A stretch of DNA of 61,019 nt, from NCBI GenBank assembly GCA_022826155.1, contig JAJDVL010000041.1:1-61019 (forward strand), written 5' to 3'. Made by a program: the position numbers and the translations under genes. The notes under the pieces are model-generated. The model searched no databases. It had not been told where the DNA came from and worked only from the letters and a program-made list of their open reading frames with translations. This DNA comes from Prochlorococcaceae cyanobacterium jk18x22bins.40 (GTDB lineage: Bacteria; Cyanobacteriota; Cyanobacteriia; PCC-6307; Cyanobiaceae). Positions 16,473 to 26,259 of this stretch are shown here, piece by piece (the stretch's first letter is position 1; every line of letters starts with the position of its first letter).

Positions 16473-18754
16473 GGGATAAAGGGCGTCCCGGTGCCCCGCC
16501 AGTCAAAGCCGTTGACGCGAATCTGTAAGCCACCCAGCCTGCGCTCCGAGCTATAAAATAGCCCCGCACTATAGGCACGTCGCTGCCATTTTAGCTCGAA
16601 GATGGAGTCAACTCTGTTGCCATATTGTTCTGATCTATCATCCACGTTGTAGGATGCACTGGCTGCCAAGACCAGGGGGCCAGCCAATTGCTGTGTCCAG
16701 GAGATATGAAGCAAGCCCAAATCCACAGCCCGATCAAAACTAAATCGACTGAGCTGTTCCACAATGGCGACACTGCTGCCAATGGAAAATTTTGTATAGT
16801 CAACATAGGGTCGACTAAAATGACCTATGGTCACATCAGACACCATGCCCAATGTGTAATAGCGTTGGCCGCTGTGGTCTCCATAACTTGACGAGTGGGT
16901 AATTAAAAATGTCGTGAAGGACGCCTCAGGGCGAACGGGTTGTGAAACGTAGCGCAGTGCTTCCATGGAGTCCTTCAGGATCTCCCCTTGCCAGATGGGC
17001 AAGGTGGAGGTGAGACGTGCATATCCGGATGCACGCCACGTCTTCCCTGACAGGTCTTGTGTATCGAAGACCGTGGTGTTGATGTTTTGCAGGCCCAATC
17101 TCCAGAGCAGACGATTGCGCAGGGAGCCCCATGGCGGGAGTTGGACGTCCTTCTCCAGGAATCCACCAAAAGCTGTGTACACGTCCTGCTCCCCCAGAGA
17201 ACCGTTCCAGACGCTCAACTGATAGGCAGCGTTGAGGGTGGCTTTGGTTTCACCGAGAAGGGGCACGGTCAACGGGTGTTGGAGATTGACCTCCGCACGC
17301 ATCCGGTTGGTGAGATGGTGGGGCGAGAGGGTGGAGAAGTCCGTGCGCAGTTGGAGCTGACCCTGTGGTCCCACAGGACGACGATAACGAACATCCAGGC
17401 CAAAAAGATCGCCAACGGAGATGGAGTCCGCCTCGGCAGAACGATGGCCTGCGGAGTCGGTACTGATCTTGCTGCTCAAGGCACGCTCCACCATGAACTG
17501 AGGCCTCAGGGTCAGTTCGCCGCCAAGCAGAGGACGGGGCGCCAAGATGCGCTCAACGTAAAATCCATCGTGCCTGGTCTCGTCACTGAGGAAAGCCCAG
17601 ACAGGATCATTGTTGTTGAGGTTAATGCGGCGCGGCAGGGGTACCGACAGCCTGCCGTCCAGCAGGCCGCGGTTCGTGGCACTGGTGAGGATCAGTGAAC
17701 CATCCGGCTGCTCCCGGACTTTACTGTCCCGGCCTTCCAGGATCATTTGGGCCGGTGTTAATGGATCATTGGTGAGCACAACCAGAGGACTGGTCCATCC
17801 GTCCGGTGTGAGAACGAGGGCCTTGGCTTGAAAACGCCAGCGGTGGATCCGGCCCCGGTCCTGGCTCGGCGTCCCACTCTGCTCCAGGATCCTGAAGGCG
17901 GCTGGCAGCGCCGGATCCTTACCACCTTCTTCCTCTTCATTGTTCTCTGTCTCCCTGAACCAGCCCCGGTCTGCAAAAGCCAAGCGGTACTCCAGTTGTA
18001 ATCCGGTCTTGGCGGTGATGCCATGGACCCGTTGGTTCACCGGGCTGGGCCACCGGACACTCGATTCCAGTGGCTTGTCCAACCCGACTGTCTCCGCCAG
18101 CAGGGGCACCCAATCCTGGTGATGTTGGGTGTGGCCGTCAGGGTTGGGGCAACCCTGGGGCGGCACAAGACCTTGCTGCCCCAGGGTTGCCCACCCTCCA
18201 GAACGGTCGGGACCACCCGGTGGCTGCAGGGGGGGACAGGCCAGGGGCGGCACTTCGGCCCACGGGGCATCCCCATCAGCCGCTCCTGTTCGGGACGTGG
18301 GCTGGCCTTGCGAACTCCTGAAATCAAGGTCCGCGGTATGGTGGTCAAGGTTGACAACCCCATACACATCCCGCAACTCCCCCTGCCGGGTTTCCAGGTT
18401 GTAGCGTAAGGCGCCGGCCTGGATGTACTGGGACCCCCGCTGAAACCGCACGGCGCCGACGGCTGTCAACAGCCCGGTGGCCTGCCCATAGGTGACCCGC
18501 TCAGCCGCCAGGTCACCACCGGCAAGGTGTAACTGCACATTGCCTTCTGCCACCAGATGATTCTGTTGGAGATCGACGTATTGGCGGTCTGCACGGACGA
18601 TGAGATTCAAGTCGCTCCAAGTGGCCAAACTTCCCTTGGCGCCTTCACCAGCAGCATCTTCACGGATAGGGGTCAGGATTTCCGTGCTCAGAGCAGGACC
18701 GTAACCCAGCCCCCCCACGCCTGCGAGCATCAGGAGACCGGCAAAAATTCTCAA
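16436..18754 (-). CDS. LptD/OstA-like outer-membrane protein (DUF3769)
   Basis: A protein of about 772 residues. It has an N-terminal signal-like helix (IFAGLLMLAGVGGLGYG), an OstA/LptA-like beta-jellyroll (YVDLQQNHLVAEGNVQL, LAAERVTYG), and a long C-terminal beta-barrel region of alternating hydrophobic strands (for example LVLAASASYNVDD). This is the DUF3769 architecture that cyanobacteria use in place of canonical LptD for LPS insertion. The long open frame extends upstream through psbI, so the start was put at TTG 18754, right before the signal helix. It lies 52 nt downstream of psbI. Confidence 0.8.
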   Translation of the reverse strand: MRIFAGLLMLAGVGGLGYGPALSTEILTPIREDAAGEGAKGSLATWSDLNLIVRADRQYVDLQQNHLVAEGNVQLHLAGGDLAAERVTYGQATGLLTAVGAVRFQRGSQYIQAGALRYNLETRQGELRDVYGVVNLDHHTADLDFRSSQGQPTSRTGAADGDAPWAEVPPLACPPLQPPGGPDRSGGWATLGQQGLVPPQGCPNPDGHTQHHQDWVPLLAETVGLDKPLESSVRWPSPVNQRVHGITAKTGLQLEYRLAFADRGWFRETENNEEEEGGKDPALPAAFRILEQSGTPSQDRGRIHRWRFQAKALVLTPDGWTSPLVVLTNDPLTPAQMILEGRDSKVREQPDGSLILTSATNRGLLDGRLSVPLPRRINLNNNDPVWAFLSDETRHDGFYVERILAPRPLLGGELTLRPQFMVERALSSKISTDSAGHRSAEADSISVGDLFGLDVRYRRPVGPQGQLQLRTDFSTLSPHHLTNRMRAEVNLQHPLTVPLLGETKATLNAAYQLSVWNGSLGEQDVYTAFGGFLEKDVQLPPWGSLRNRLLWRLGLQNINTTVFDTQDLSGKTWRASGYARLTSTLPIWQGEILKDSMEALRYVSQPVRPEASFTTFLITHSSSYGDHSGQRYYTLGMVSDVTIGHFSRPYVDYTKFSIGSSVAIVEQLSRFSFDRAVDLGLLHISWTQQLAGPLVLAASASYNVDDRSEQYGNRVDSIFELKWQRRAYSAGLFYSSERRLGGLQIRVNGFDWRGTGTPFIPYTPSSWLPHNR

Positions 18755-18806
18755 GAACGGTGGCGGAGAGGAATGCTGTGGCCTGTCTTGGAGAGGGTGC
18801 CCAGGA

Positions 18807-18926
18807 TCACTCCTCCAGATCCTTGCGGCTCGGGGTGCGGCTGGGGTCACTGGCCAGGAAGCCGAACATGAAGAGACCAATGAAAAAGAAAACAACCGCG
18901 TAGACGGAAATCTTGAGGGCAAGCAT
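18807..18926 (-). CDS. psbI: photosystem II reaction centre protein I
   Basis: A 39-residue single-helix subunit next to D1 and CP43 in photosystem II, important for assembly and dimer stability. It starts MLALKISVY, continues through a [15 protein letters not shown] membrane helix, and ends in [15 protein letters not shown], the invariant PsbI tail. It is too short for usual ORF cut-offs. A reverse-strand TAGAAT in the 135-nt upstream gap is a possible -10 box. The LptD-like gene follows on the same strand. Confidence 0.95.
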   Translation of the reverse strand: MLALKISVYAVVFFFIGLFMFGFLASDPSRTPSRKDLEE

Positions 18927-19061
18927 GGTGGTGGTGTGACAGAAGCCGGAGTACACAAGGATCCATGGGCCGGATTCTTGTGCCTGTTGCATTCTACGGT
19001 TCCCGGGCGACAGGGAGCCCCTGATCCATAGTCTTTTGCAACGCCTGGCGGCATTCTCCTC

Positions 19062-21923
19062 ATGATCCAGTCTGCAGCGCAGACGCCAGGCCCGGGAGAT
19101 CCTCCTTGGCAACTGGATTTGCAACATCGCTGGCGCCTGGACACCGGCGCGCCGGCACTGGACCGTTCCCGCCGCCAGCCCCTTCGCCGGGACTGGCAAG
19201 CCCGTGGTGATCTGGTCTGGCCTCGAGGTGGCTGCCCCCTCCGTCTGCATCTTCCCCTGACCACACCGTTGTCCTGGCAAGGGCTGCCCCATGGGGCAGT
19301 GGTTCCCCGGTTGGTGCTGCTCTGGTGGGCCGAGACCGCTGTGCTCAAGGTGGATGGCACGCCCCAGCGCCATGGCGACCTGTTTGCCAACACCTGTCGT
19401 CTGCCCCTGCCGGGCCGCTGGTTGGCGGGGACGCCCTTGCTGCTGGAGCTGGAGCTTCACAGCCCTTGCCATGCCGAGGGTTCTCTGCTGCGCAGCATCG
19501 TGGTGCTGGAGCCCCGCTGCCGTGACCAGGACCCGCTCGGTCTGTTGAGGACCACAGAAGCAGACCTCCCCGCCCAGGGCAATGCCGGGGCGGGACAGAC
19601 CTACCCCCGGGATGATCGCGTCACCTTGCTGAGCCATGCTCACCTGGATCTGGCCTGGCTCTGGCCCGTGGCGGAAACCTGGCGGGCCGCAGTGGAGACC
19701 TTCACCAGTGTGCTGAACCTGATGGAGCAGCACACCGACCTCTGCTTTGGCCACTCCACGCCTGCGCTGTACGCCTGGCTGCAACAGCATCGCCCAGCCC
19801 TTTGGCGCCCCATCAACGCCATGGCCAAGGCCGGGCGCTGGGAGCCTTTATGTGGTCCCTGGGTGGAAATGGACTGTGTGCTGATCAGTACTGTTTCCTT
19901 GCTGCGCCAACTGGAGACGGGGCAACGCTGGAGTCGGCAGCACTTCCCCCAGTGGCGCCATGACCTGGCCTGGTTGCCGGATAGCTTCGGCTTCGCCGCA
20001 GGTCTCCCCCAGACCCTGCTGCGCCAGGGCATCCGCTGGTTTTTGACCACCAAGCTCAGTTGGAATGCCTGTAACCCCTTCCCCCACCGCCTGTTCCGCT
20101 GGCGTGACCCCAGTGGGGCCGAAGTGCTGGCGCTGCTGCCAGGCGCTCTCGGTGGCACAGGGGACCCACGGGCGATCCAGCAGGCCCATGGGGAATGGCG
20201 TGCCCGTACTGGCGTCAACAGCAGCCTCTGGCTGCCCGGCGTGGGGAACCATGGGGGCGGTCCCAACCAGGACCTGATGGATCAGGTGCAGCTTTGGTGG
20301 GGTCATCCCCAACTGCCCCGGTACCGCCATGGCACGCTGCGCAGTTGGCTGGAGGAACTCAAGCCCCTGGCCCCGACACTGCCAGTGTGGGCCGATGAGC
20401 TTTACCTGGAGTTGCACCGCGGCTGCGCCACCACCCACCCCGATCAGAAGCGCCACAACCGCACCGCTGAACGGCTGTTGCTGGAGGCGGAGCGGTTGCT
20501 GTGGTGGAGCCAGCACCTGGGCCATGCCCGGTGGTCTCTGGCGGGAAACCATCGGAACTGCCCGGTTCAACAATTGCAGCGTTGCTGGACAACACTCCTC
20601 TTCCACCAGTTCCACGACATCCTGCCGGGCACTGCCACCGGCGAGGTGTTTGCCCAGTTGGAAAGTGAATGGCGGCGCCTGAGGCGCCAGGCCAGCCGCA
20701 TCCGTGACCAGGCGCTACAGGAGATTCTCGGCACTGGGCCTCGGGATAGCCATCCACCGGCAGCGGAGAACCACTGGGTGGCGCTCCAACTGCAACCGGC
20801 TGGCCCCTGGCCCCGGGTGGTGCGTCTCCCCCGGTCCCGACAGCGCCAGGTGTTGCCCCCCATGGCGGGTGTGGGTTGCTGGTGGCTCCAAGGCCCGTCT
20901 GATGTGGCCGAACCTCCACTTCATCCGGTGCGTATCCACCAGGGTGCAACCCCTGACCATTGGCAATTCGGCAACGGCCTCTGCACCGTGTGCTGCGGTC
21001 CTGAGGGTGTCCTGCAACTGTTTTCCCCAGGCGGTCGCCAAGTGCTGGCGCAACCTTTGGCGTTGGGCCGCTGGCGGGACCGGGGCGAGTACTGGGACGC
21101 CTGGGATCTGGCTCCCGACCACCGCCAGCATCCCCTTGGCGGCACCAGGCTGGGCCAGCCTGAACTTCTGGAGCAGAATCCCTGCATGGTGCGACTGCGT
21201 TGGCGTGGCGCCTTTGGGCAGAGCCGGATCAGCATGATGGCCTGCCTTGCTGCGGGCAGCCCCTACCTGGACCTGCGCTTGAGCATCCATTGGCGTCAGG
21301 CCCATGAACTGCTGAGCCTGGACGGGGAGCTGGCGCAGCCCGTCCAGCGCTGGGTGGCGGATACGTCTGGCGGGGTGATTGAACGCCCGGCACGACCGCG
21401 GACGGCACGGGAACACAGCCGCTGGCACTGTGCGGTGGTCAGTTGGATGGCCCTGCTGCAGCAGCAGGGCGGCCTGGCGGTGCTCCTGGATGGTCCCCAA
21501 GGGGTCCATGTGCAGGACGACCATCTGAGCGTAGCCCTGCTGCGTGGGGCCACATGGCCTGACCCCGGAGCGGACCGGGGCTGGTGGCGACACCGTTTGG
21601 GCCTCATGCCCCTTGACGGGGGCTGGTGTGAACACCATGTTCCGGCGGCGGCGGACCATCTGCGCTGGCCGCTCCGACTATGCCCCCTGCCCGGTGCCCG
21701 ATGCCCCGAACCCACACAGCAACCGTGGTTCTCCTGGCCGGACTGGACTCAGCGGCTGCTGGAGCTACGGCCGACGGGAGACGGCCAGCAGGCCCGACTC
21801 ACCCTGCAGCAGTTGGCGCCTTGGCGGGGCCGCCTTGCCTGGCTGAAACCGTTCACCAGGACTGAACTCAGGCCACTACAGCCGTGGGAGATCCGCAGTG
21901 TGCCCCTGTCCGACAGGGTTTAG
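19062..21923 (+). CDS. alpha-mannosidase, glycoside hydrolase family 38
   Basis: A 953-residue retaining alpha-mannosidase. An N-terminal beta domain is followed by the GH38 catalytic domain from about residue 185: the zinc-binding motif [12 protein letters not shown], the nucleophile Asp307 in [14 protein letters not shown], then [11 protein letters not shown]. The C-terminal half is the GH38 beta-sandwich region. No signal peptide is seen, so it is probably cytosolic. It could degrade or recycle mannose-containing glycans; the substrate is not deducible. Its stop overlaps the psbN stop on the other strand. Confidence 0.9.
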   Translation: MIQSAAQTPGPGDPPWQLDLQHRWRLDTGAPALDRSRRQPLRRDWQARGDLVWPRGGCPLRLHLPLTTPLSWQGLPHGAVVPRLVLLWWAETAVLKVDGTPQRHGDLFANTCRLPLPGRWLAGTPLLLELELHSPCHAEGSLLRSIVVLEPRCRDQDPLGLLRTTEADLPAQGNAGAGQTYPRDDRVTLLSHAHLDLAWLWPVAETWRAAVETFTSVLNLMEQHTDLCFGHSTPALYAWLQQHRPALWRPINAMAKAGRWEPLCGPWVEMDCVLISTVSLLRQLETGQRWSRQHFPQWRHDLAWLPDSFGFAAGLPQTLLRQGIRWFLTTKLSWNACNPFPHRLFRWRDPSGAEVLALLPGALGGTGDPRAIQQAHGEWRARTGVNSSLWLPGVGNHGGGPNQDLMDQVQLWWGHPQLPRYRHGTLRSWLEELKPLAPTLPVWADELYLELHRGCATTHPDQKRHNRTAERLLLEAERLLWWSQHLGHARWSLAGNHRNCPVQQLQRCWTTLLFHQFHDILPGTATGEVFAQLESEWRRLRRQASRIRDQALQEILGTGPRDSHPPAAENHWVALQLQPAGPWPRVVRLPRSRQRQVLPPMAGVGCWWLQGPSDVAEPPLHPVRIHQGATPDHWQFGNGLCTVCCGPEGVLQLFSPGGRQVLAQPLALGRWRDRGEYWDAWDLAPDHRQHPLGGTRLGQPELLEQNPCMVRLRWRGAFGQSRISMMACLAAGSPYLDLRLSIHWRQAHELLSLDGELAQPVQRWVADTSGGVIERPARPRTAREHSRWHCAVVSWMALLQQQGGLAVLLDGPQGVHVQDDHLSVALLRGATWPDPGADRGWWRHRLGLMPLDGGWCEHHVPAAADHLRWPLRLCPLPGARCPEPTQQPWFSWPDWTQRLLELRPTGDGQQARLTLQQLAPWRGRLAWLKPFTRTELRPLQPWEIRSVPLSDRV

Positions 21924-22069
21924 TCCTCATGATCGTCAAAGGGGTCACTCAATTGCCGGGCAGGGGGACCAAAGGCGGCGTAAAGGCCGTAGCCGGTGAG
22001 GGCCACCAACACAGCCATTAACACCATGCTCAAGGTGAGTGCCGGGGGAACGACCAAAAACTGGTTCAT
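21920..22069 (-). CDS. psbN: PsbN, photosystem II assembly factor
   Basis: A 49-residue protein with one membrane helix and the conserved end [20 protein letters not shown]. PsbN is needed for photosystem II assembly and repair but is not a stable subunit. It is divergent from psbH, the arrangement conserved across cyanobacteria and plastids. The start is an ATG chosen from the family length; the upstream open frame is not coding. Confidence 0.94.
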   Translation of the reverse strand: MNQFLVVPPALTLSMVLMAVLVALTGYGLYAAFGPPARQLSDPFDDHED

Positions 22070-22157
22070 TTCATCACAGGCTGCAAAGGATGCCGCCACC
22101 AACTGGGCTGAAAACTTAGGATAGCCACCCGAATCCCTGTGCTGGAGCTTGCCACCC
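22070..22157. promoter_or_regulatory. psbN/psbH divergent promoter region
   Basis: The 88-nt gap between divergent psbN and psbH must hold both promoters. On the plus strand a TAGGAT near 22122 is a candidate -10 for psbH. No clear -35 or operator is seen. Confidence 0.4.
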
Positions 22158-22358
22158 ATGCCCCAACGGACCCGTCTAGGAGATTTGCTGCGCCCCCTCA
22201 ACTCTGAATACGGAAAAGTGGTCCCTGGCTGGGGTACCACCACGGTGATGGGAATTTTTATGCTCCTGTTCTTCGTGTTTCTGCTGGTCATTCTGCAGAT
22301 TTACAACCAGTCCCTCCTTCTCAACGGGGTCAACGTGGACTGGACCAGTCTGGGATGA
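22158..22358 (+). CDS. psbH: photosystem II phosphoprotein H
   Basis: A 66-residue single-helix subunit of photosystem II. It begins [20 protein letters not shown] (PsbH signature), then VPGWGTT, a long membrane helix and a short lumenal tail ending VDWTSLG. ATG 22158 is preferred over an upstream TTG because it matches the family start. It lacks the plant N-terminal phosphothreonine extension, as usual in cyanobacteria. Confidence 0.95.
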   Translation: MPQRTRLGDLLRPLNSEYGKVVPGWGTTTVMGIFMLLFFVFLLVILQIYNQSLLLNGVNVDWTSLG

Positions 22359-22379
22359 CAGCCTGTCGCGGCAACCATG

Positions 22380-22403
22380 GCCTAGCACCGTTGCCTAGGC
22401 TTT
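22380..22403 (+). terminator. putative psbH terminator
   Basis: GCCTAG (22380-22385) and CTAGGC (22395-22400) can pair as a six-bp stem with a nine-nt loop, followed by TTT. It lies 21 nt after the psbH stop and before tatA. The T-run is short, so termination may be partial. Confidence 0.4.
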
Positions 22404-22433
22404 GCTTGCCGTTGCCCTGCGGGGATGGGATCC

Positions 22434-22715
22434 ATGAGCGTATTTGGTGTCGGTCTGCCGGAGATGGCGGTCATTGCCGTCATTGGTCTGTTGGTTTTTG
22501 GTCCCAAGAAGCTGCCGGAATTGGGGCGCACCCTCGGCAAAACCCTCAAGGCTTTTCAGTCGGCGTCCCAGGAGTTCAGCAACGCCGTCATGGCGGAGAC
22601 CAATACTGTGGAGACACCCGTGCCGACAACGCAGCAGATCACGTCCAAGGCCGCGTCCTCGCCAGTTGAGCCGGCAAACACACCCGAGCAACACAGCGTT
22701 GAAGACAAGGACTGA
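22434..22715 (+). CDS. tatA: twin-arginine translocase subunit TatA/E
   Basis: A 93-residue membrane protein that forms the Tat pore for folded proteins. It has a short N-terminal helix (MAVIAVIGLLVFG), the FGPKKLPELGRTLGKTLKAF amphipathic helix with the FGP hinge, and a low-complexity acidic tail. ATG 22434 gives the normal N-terminus. Its stop is directly followed by the pth ATG. Confidence 0.93.
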   Translation: MSVFGVGLPEMAVIAVIGLLVFGPKKLPELGRTLGKTLKAFQSASQEFSNAVMAETNTVETPVPTTQQITSKAASSPVEPANTPEQHSVEDKD

Positions 22716-23339
22716 ATGGACCTGCGTCTGATTGCCGGCCTGGGCAATCCTGGTACACGCTACGCCGGGACACGGCATAATGCAGGCTTCATGGTCCTTG
22801 AAGCCCTGGCCGGCGGGTCCCAGGTTGCATTCCGCCACCAGACCAAACTCAAGGCCCGACTTGCGGACATCGGTTGGGGTGAGCAGCGCCTGCGCCTCCT
22901 CATGCCCCAGACCTACATGAACGCCTGTGGCGTCTCGATCCGTGCTGCCCTGGATTGGTTCAACCTGAAACCCGAGCATCTACTGGTTGTCGTGGATGAC
23001 ATGGACCTTCCCCTGGGTCGCTTGCGACTCCGTGGCGAGGGCAGTGACGGGGGCCATAAGGGACTGCGCAGCACCATCGCACACCTGAATACCCAAGCCT
23101 TTGCCCGTCTGCGGGTGGGCATTGGCGCCCCCAGCCAGGATCCGGCGGTCCGCAAGGCGGCTACCGTCGGGCACGTGCTGGGACGTTTCACGGCCGAAGA
23201 AGACCCCCTGCTGTCTCAGGTGCTCAATGAGGTGGTGCGGGGAATCTGCATGATCCGGGGGCAGGGATTGGGGGCGGCCATGAATACCCTCAACGGCCTT
23301 CGGGTTCAGGCCCACTCCACCGCCGGCACCACCCACTGA
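22716..23339 (+). CDS. pth: peptidyl-tRNA hydrolase
   Basis: Recycles tRNA from stalled peptidyl-tRNAs. It is 207 residues with GLGNPGTRY, catalytic His21 in TRHNAGF, the MPQTYMNACG motif, and VVDDMDLPLGRLRLR with GGHKGLRS. It starts at an ATG immediately after tatA and is followed one nt later by DUF3146, so the three genes form a tight operon. Confidence 0.95.
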   Translation: MDLRLIAGLGNPGTRYAGTRHNAGFMVLEALAGGSQVAFRHQTKLKARLADIGWGEQRLRLLMPQTYMNACGVSIRAALDWFNLKPEHLLVVVDDMDLPLGRLRLRGEGSDGGHKGLRSTIAHLNTQAFARLRVGIGAPSQDPAVRKAATVGHVLGRFTAEEDPLLSQVLNEVVRGICMIRGQGLGAAMNTLNGLRVQAHSTAGTTH

Positions 23340-23340
23340 G

Positions 23341-23601
23341 ATGGTCATCAACCTTCCCGCCACGACAGCACGGCTCCAGGTGCTCAACCAGGATCTTCAC
23401 CTGGGCCTGTGCAAGGGCCAGGTCTGGGCCGGAGAGTTTGCCTGGGTGTTCCATTGGCATTTCCGACAAGGGAAGCTGCGGCTTGAGCCCTCCTTGGGGC
23501 GTGCCCTGATCGAGGACGCCTTGCTCCGCTTCCTTCTGCGCTGCGACCACCAGTTGGACGTGGGTGGGGAATACAGCTTTTTGGTGCGGGCTACGGTCTG
23601 A
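23341..23601 (+). CDS. DUF3146 small protein
   Basis: An 86-residue soluble protein of a small cyanobacterial family (DUF3146) of unknown function. The stretch FRQGKLRLEPSLGRALIEDA is the recognisable core, after a W-rich FAWVFHWHF strand. It starts one nt after pth and overlaps tail to tail by 11 nt with the RuvX-like gene. Placement next to pth is the usual one in picocyanobacteria. Confidence 0.78.
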   Translation: MVINLPATTARLQVLNQDLHLGLCKGQVWAGEFAWVFHWHFRQGKLRLEPSLGRALIEDALLRFLLRCDHQLDVGGEYSFLVRATV

Positions 23602-24043
23602 CGTCTGTCTTGAAGGAGCTTGGCGTCACGTGCAGAGGGTGGCCCAAGCCCCGCTCAAGGATCACCAGGGCCGCCAAGTGGTCCACCGATCCGGGAGGCT
23701 GTCGCAGCCCTTCCGGTAGCAGGCGTTGCCAGCCCCGGGGTGCGTGCAGCCGCCAATAGCGCTCCCGTGCCTCCAGGCTTGTGTGGGCCTCGGACACCAG
23801 TTGGAGACGTTGAGAGGGCCACCAGGTGAGCAGGGCCACCCGCCAGCGGGTGGAGCAGGTGCCGTTGCCCAGGTAAAGGCATGACGGTTGGCGCGCCAGC
23901 CACCAGTCCTGGAGATGGCGCCAGCACTCATGGGGTGTGCAGACCAGGCAGAGGTCCAGGTGTTGCCGGCTGCCATCGCTGCACGCCAGGCCACATTTGC
24001 TGTAGCCGGGGTCCAGGCCAATGGCGCAGCCACCTTCAGCCAT
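23591..24043 (-). CDS. RuvX/RuvC-like RNase H-fold protein
   Basis: A 150-residue protein with the RNase H-fold opening AIGLDPGYSKCGLA, in which the Asp is the likely metal ligand; later SVDHLAALVILERG carries a second Asp at the usual place. Such proteins are annotated as putative Holliday-junction resolvases or pre-16S rRNA nucleases; neither is proven. Its ATG overlaps the DUF3084 stop by eight nt, so translation is probably coupled. The start is an ATG. Confidence 0.75.
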   Translation of the reverse strand: MAEGGCAIGLDPGYSKCGLACSDGSRQHLDLCLVCTPHECWRHLQDWWLARQPSCLYLGNGTCSTRWRVALLTWWPSQRLQLVSEAHTSLEARERYWRLHAPRGWQRLLPEGLRQPPGSVDHLAALVILERGLGHPLHVTPSSFKTDVRP

Positions 24044-25232
24044 GACCAGGGTCCGGGGCTTCGCCCGGAGGTGGGCTCTGCCAACGGATGCCCAGGTGGA
24101 GGGGATCCCCTGTGTCGCCGTCCTGCAGGCTGAACGCCTCCAGGGTGGCTTGGGGATCGGTTCGACTCACCAATGTCTGGACCAGTGTGGTCAGCGCTTC
24201 ATCATCCAGGATGGTCTGCGTGTTCAGTGCCCCAAGACGGCTGGCCTGGTTGCGGGCCGTGGCCAGGAGCAGGCTGAGCCGCTGATTCACGGCCTCCGGG
24301 GAGCGCTCATCCTCTTCAACAACCGTAGATGCCAGGATCTGGCCCGCCTCCAGAACCTGGCGACTGGGGCGCACATCGGCGAAGGCCAGCAAGGAGTTCT
24401 CTCCCAGCAGAACGTTGTTTGCGCTGCGGATGGTGACGATCCAGGCATGGCCGGTTTGCAGGTCCCTGGCGATCCTCTCCACCTCGCTGGTGGGGATGTA
24501 AATAAGCTGCCGGGTTGGCTGTTGGCCCGGCAGCAGCCGCTCATAGGCTGCCCGATTGGCCTGGTTCAGCAGGCTGTTAATGGCCACCTGGGCTTCGCTG
24601 GGGCGCGGCAGGGCCACCTGGGCCATGGCCAGGGGCTCATTGCTGGCAATGGCCACGTCGCCACGACGCAGGGCGGTAATGCTGCGCCTGAGGGTATCCA
24701 GCGCATTGACCTGGGTGTTGATTTTCTCCTGAAGCGCGCCCAGTTCCTGATCCCGCCGATCCACTGCCTTTGCCAGCCGGTCCTGCTCGTTGAGCAACTG
24801 TTGGCGTTGGCCATCCAGCATGTTGATGGTGTGCTGCAGCTCCCGGGTTTGGGCCTGCAACCTGTCTGTCCGCTCTGCCAGCCCCTGCACTTCAGCCTCC
24901 GCCTGATTGCGGCTGCGCTCTGCATCCACGAGGGCCTCGCGGCTCGTCGCCAGGGCATCCTGAATCGAGTCCAGGTTCTCCCGGGTGGTCCACAGGCTCT
25001 CCTCAATGCGACCCAACTCGAACAGTCCCCGGCGCCAGCGGTCGTTGATGGTGATCAACACTGCGAAGCTCAGTGCGGAAATCAGGCTGCCGGTGATGGC
25101 GGTGAACACCACGGCGGTGCGCCTGGGGCGCATCCTCAAAAACGAGAGGCGGGCCTTGCCGATGCGTGTGCCCAGGCGGTCCCCCATGACCGCGAGCACG
25201 CCGCCCAGCAGCAGGAGCGCAAGAATCAGCAA
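24036..25232 (-). CDS. DUF3084 membrane-anchored coiled-coil protein
   Basis: About 398 residues. Two N-terminal hydrophobic helices (ILALLLLGGVLAVMG and FTAITGSLISALSFAVLI) are followed by a long coiled coil (roughly residues 75-175, rich in Q, E, R and L) and a globular C-terminal domain. It matches the cyanobacterial DUF3084 family, function unknown. The only in-frame conventional start is TTG 25232, but the family typically begins M-x-G-W four codons upstream, where a CTG stands behind a GGAG. The real start may be that CTG (25244). Confidence 0.8.
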   Translation of the reverse strand: MLILALLLLGGVLAVMGDRLGTRIGKARLSFLRMRPRRTAVVFTAITGSLISALSFAVLITINDRWRRGLFELGRIEESLWTTRENLDSIQDALATSREALVDAERSRNQAEAEVQGLAERTDRLQAQTRELQHTINMLDGQRQQLLNEQDRLAKAVDRRDQELGALQEKINTQVNALDTLRRSITALRRGDVAIASNEPLAMAQVALPRPSEAQVAINSLLNQANRAAYERLLPGQQPTRQLIYIPTSEVERIARDLQTGHAWIVTIRSANNVLLGENSLLAFADVRPSRQVLEAGQILASTVVEEDERSPEAVNQRLSLLLATARNQASRLGALNTQTILDDEALTTLVQTLVSRTDPQATLEAFSLQDGDTGDPLHLGIRWQSPPPGEAPDPGHG

Positions 25233-25279
25233 CCAGCCAGACAGGAGTTGTTCTCCGGATGAGATGCACCACTATGGGT

Positions 25280-25987
25280 TTAGCTGAACCGACGCGAGAG
25301 GGCCACAGGGTCGAAGATCGTAATTTTCTTGCGATCAATTCTGAGCATCCCCTCGCTGCGCAGGTCCCCCAGCAGGCGGGTGATGGTCACCCGTGTGGAG
25401 CCAATAGCCTCGGCAATGGCCTGGTGGGACAACCGTAGGTCGATGGTGATCCCCTGATCCGCCGGAACGCCAAAGTCGCGGCACAGCACCAGCAAAAAAC
25501 TCACCAGTCGGGACGACATGTCCCGGTGGGTGAGGGTTTCTATCATGGTCTCCGTCTGCAGGACACGGCAGGACAGGCTCTGCAGCATCATCAAGCCCAC
25601 ACGGGCATCCGCCTCAATGGCCTGGCGTACGGATGCGGCAGGTGCGGAAATCATTTCCACACGGGTAAAGGCGACGGCATGGTAGAAGCGATCCGAGCGG
25701 TGTCCGGTCAGCAGCGAAAGGACTCCAAACAGGCTGTTTTCCCGCAGCAGCGCCACGGTGATCTCCTCGCCGCTTTCATAGACGCGGGAAAGCCGCACCG
25801 CACCACACCGCAAAAGATAGACCCGCTCTGCGGGATCCCCAGGGAGGAAAATGGTCTTCCCGCGCTCTACCAGGCCCAGGGAACTGCCTGCGAGACAGCG
25901 GATGATCGTGGTGAGTGTTCCCCCGGTGATGGCATCGGTGACGCTCCCGGACGTCTGGCTCGAGGATGCGGTCTGAGGAAAGCTCAT
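25280..25987 (-). CDS. ntcA: global nitrogen regulator NtcA
   Basis: A CRP/FNR-family activator that senses 2-oxoglutarate and controls nitrogen genes. It is 235 residues. The sensor domain includes [20 protein letters not shown] and [19 protein letters not shown]; the dimer helix is [20 protein letters not shown]; the winged helix reads [20 protein letters not shown], as in other NtcA proteins. ATG 25987 gives a short variable N-terminus. The 272-nt upstream region shows no GTA-N8-TAC NtcA box, so autoregulation is not apparent here. Confidence 0.96.
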   Translation of the reverse strand: MSFPQTASSSQTSGSVTDAITGGTLTTIIRCLAGSSLGLVERGKTIFLPGDPAERVYLLRCGAVRLSRVYESGEEITVALLRENSLFGVLSLLTGHRSDRFYHAVAFTRVEMISAPAASVRQAIEADARVGLMMLQSLSCRVLQTETMIETLTHRDMSSRLVSFLLVLCRDFGVPADQGITIDLRLSHQAIAEAIGSTRVTITRLLGDLRSEGMLRIDRKKITIFDPVALSRRFS

Positions 25988-26259
25988 GGCCAAAGCGAAG
26001 GCAGAGACACGGGGCCCACAGGCCCATGCTTGCCCATGGTTGGAGCCATCACCACTAATGCATAGCATATGGGACATGACCCTGGAAATGCAGCCATCGG
26101 TCTCCTTGCAGACCAGCTTCCCGGAAAAAATAATAGTACACTTGAATCATGCGCTTCTGGTGTTGCCACAGCTCCTTGACAGTCAAGTGGCACTCCGCTC
26201 AGAGTTCAGACTTGTTCTGTTCCTCTGCAGAACCTTCCCCTTTGTCAGGCTTCACCTGC

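Noticed and set aside
25988..26259. NtcA-binding site upstream of ntcA
   Set aside because: I looked for GTA-N8-TAC in this gap on both strands and found only GTA-N8-TCA, so no box is claimed.
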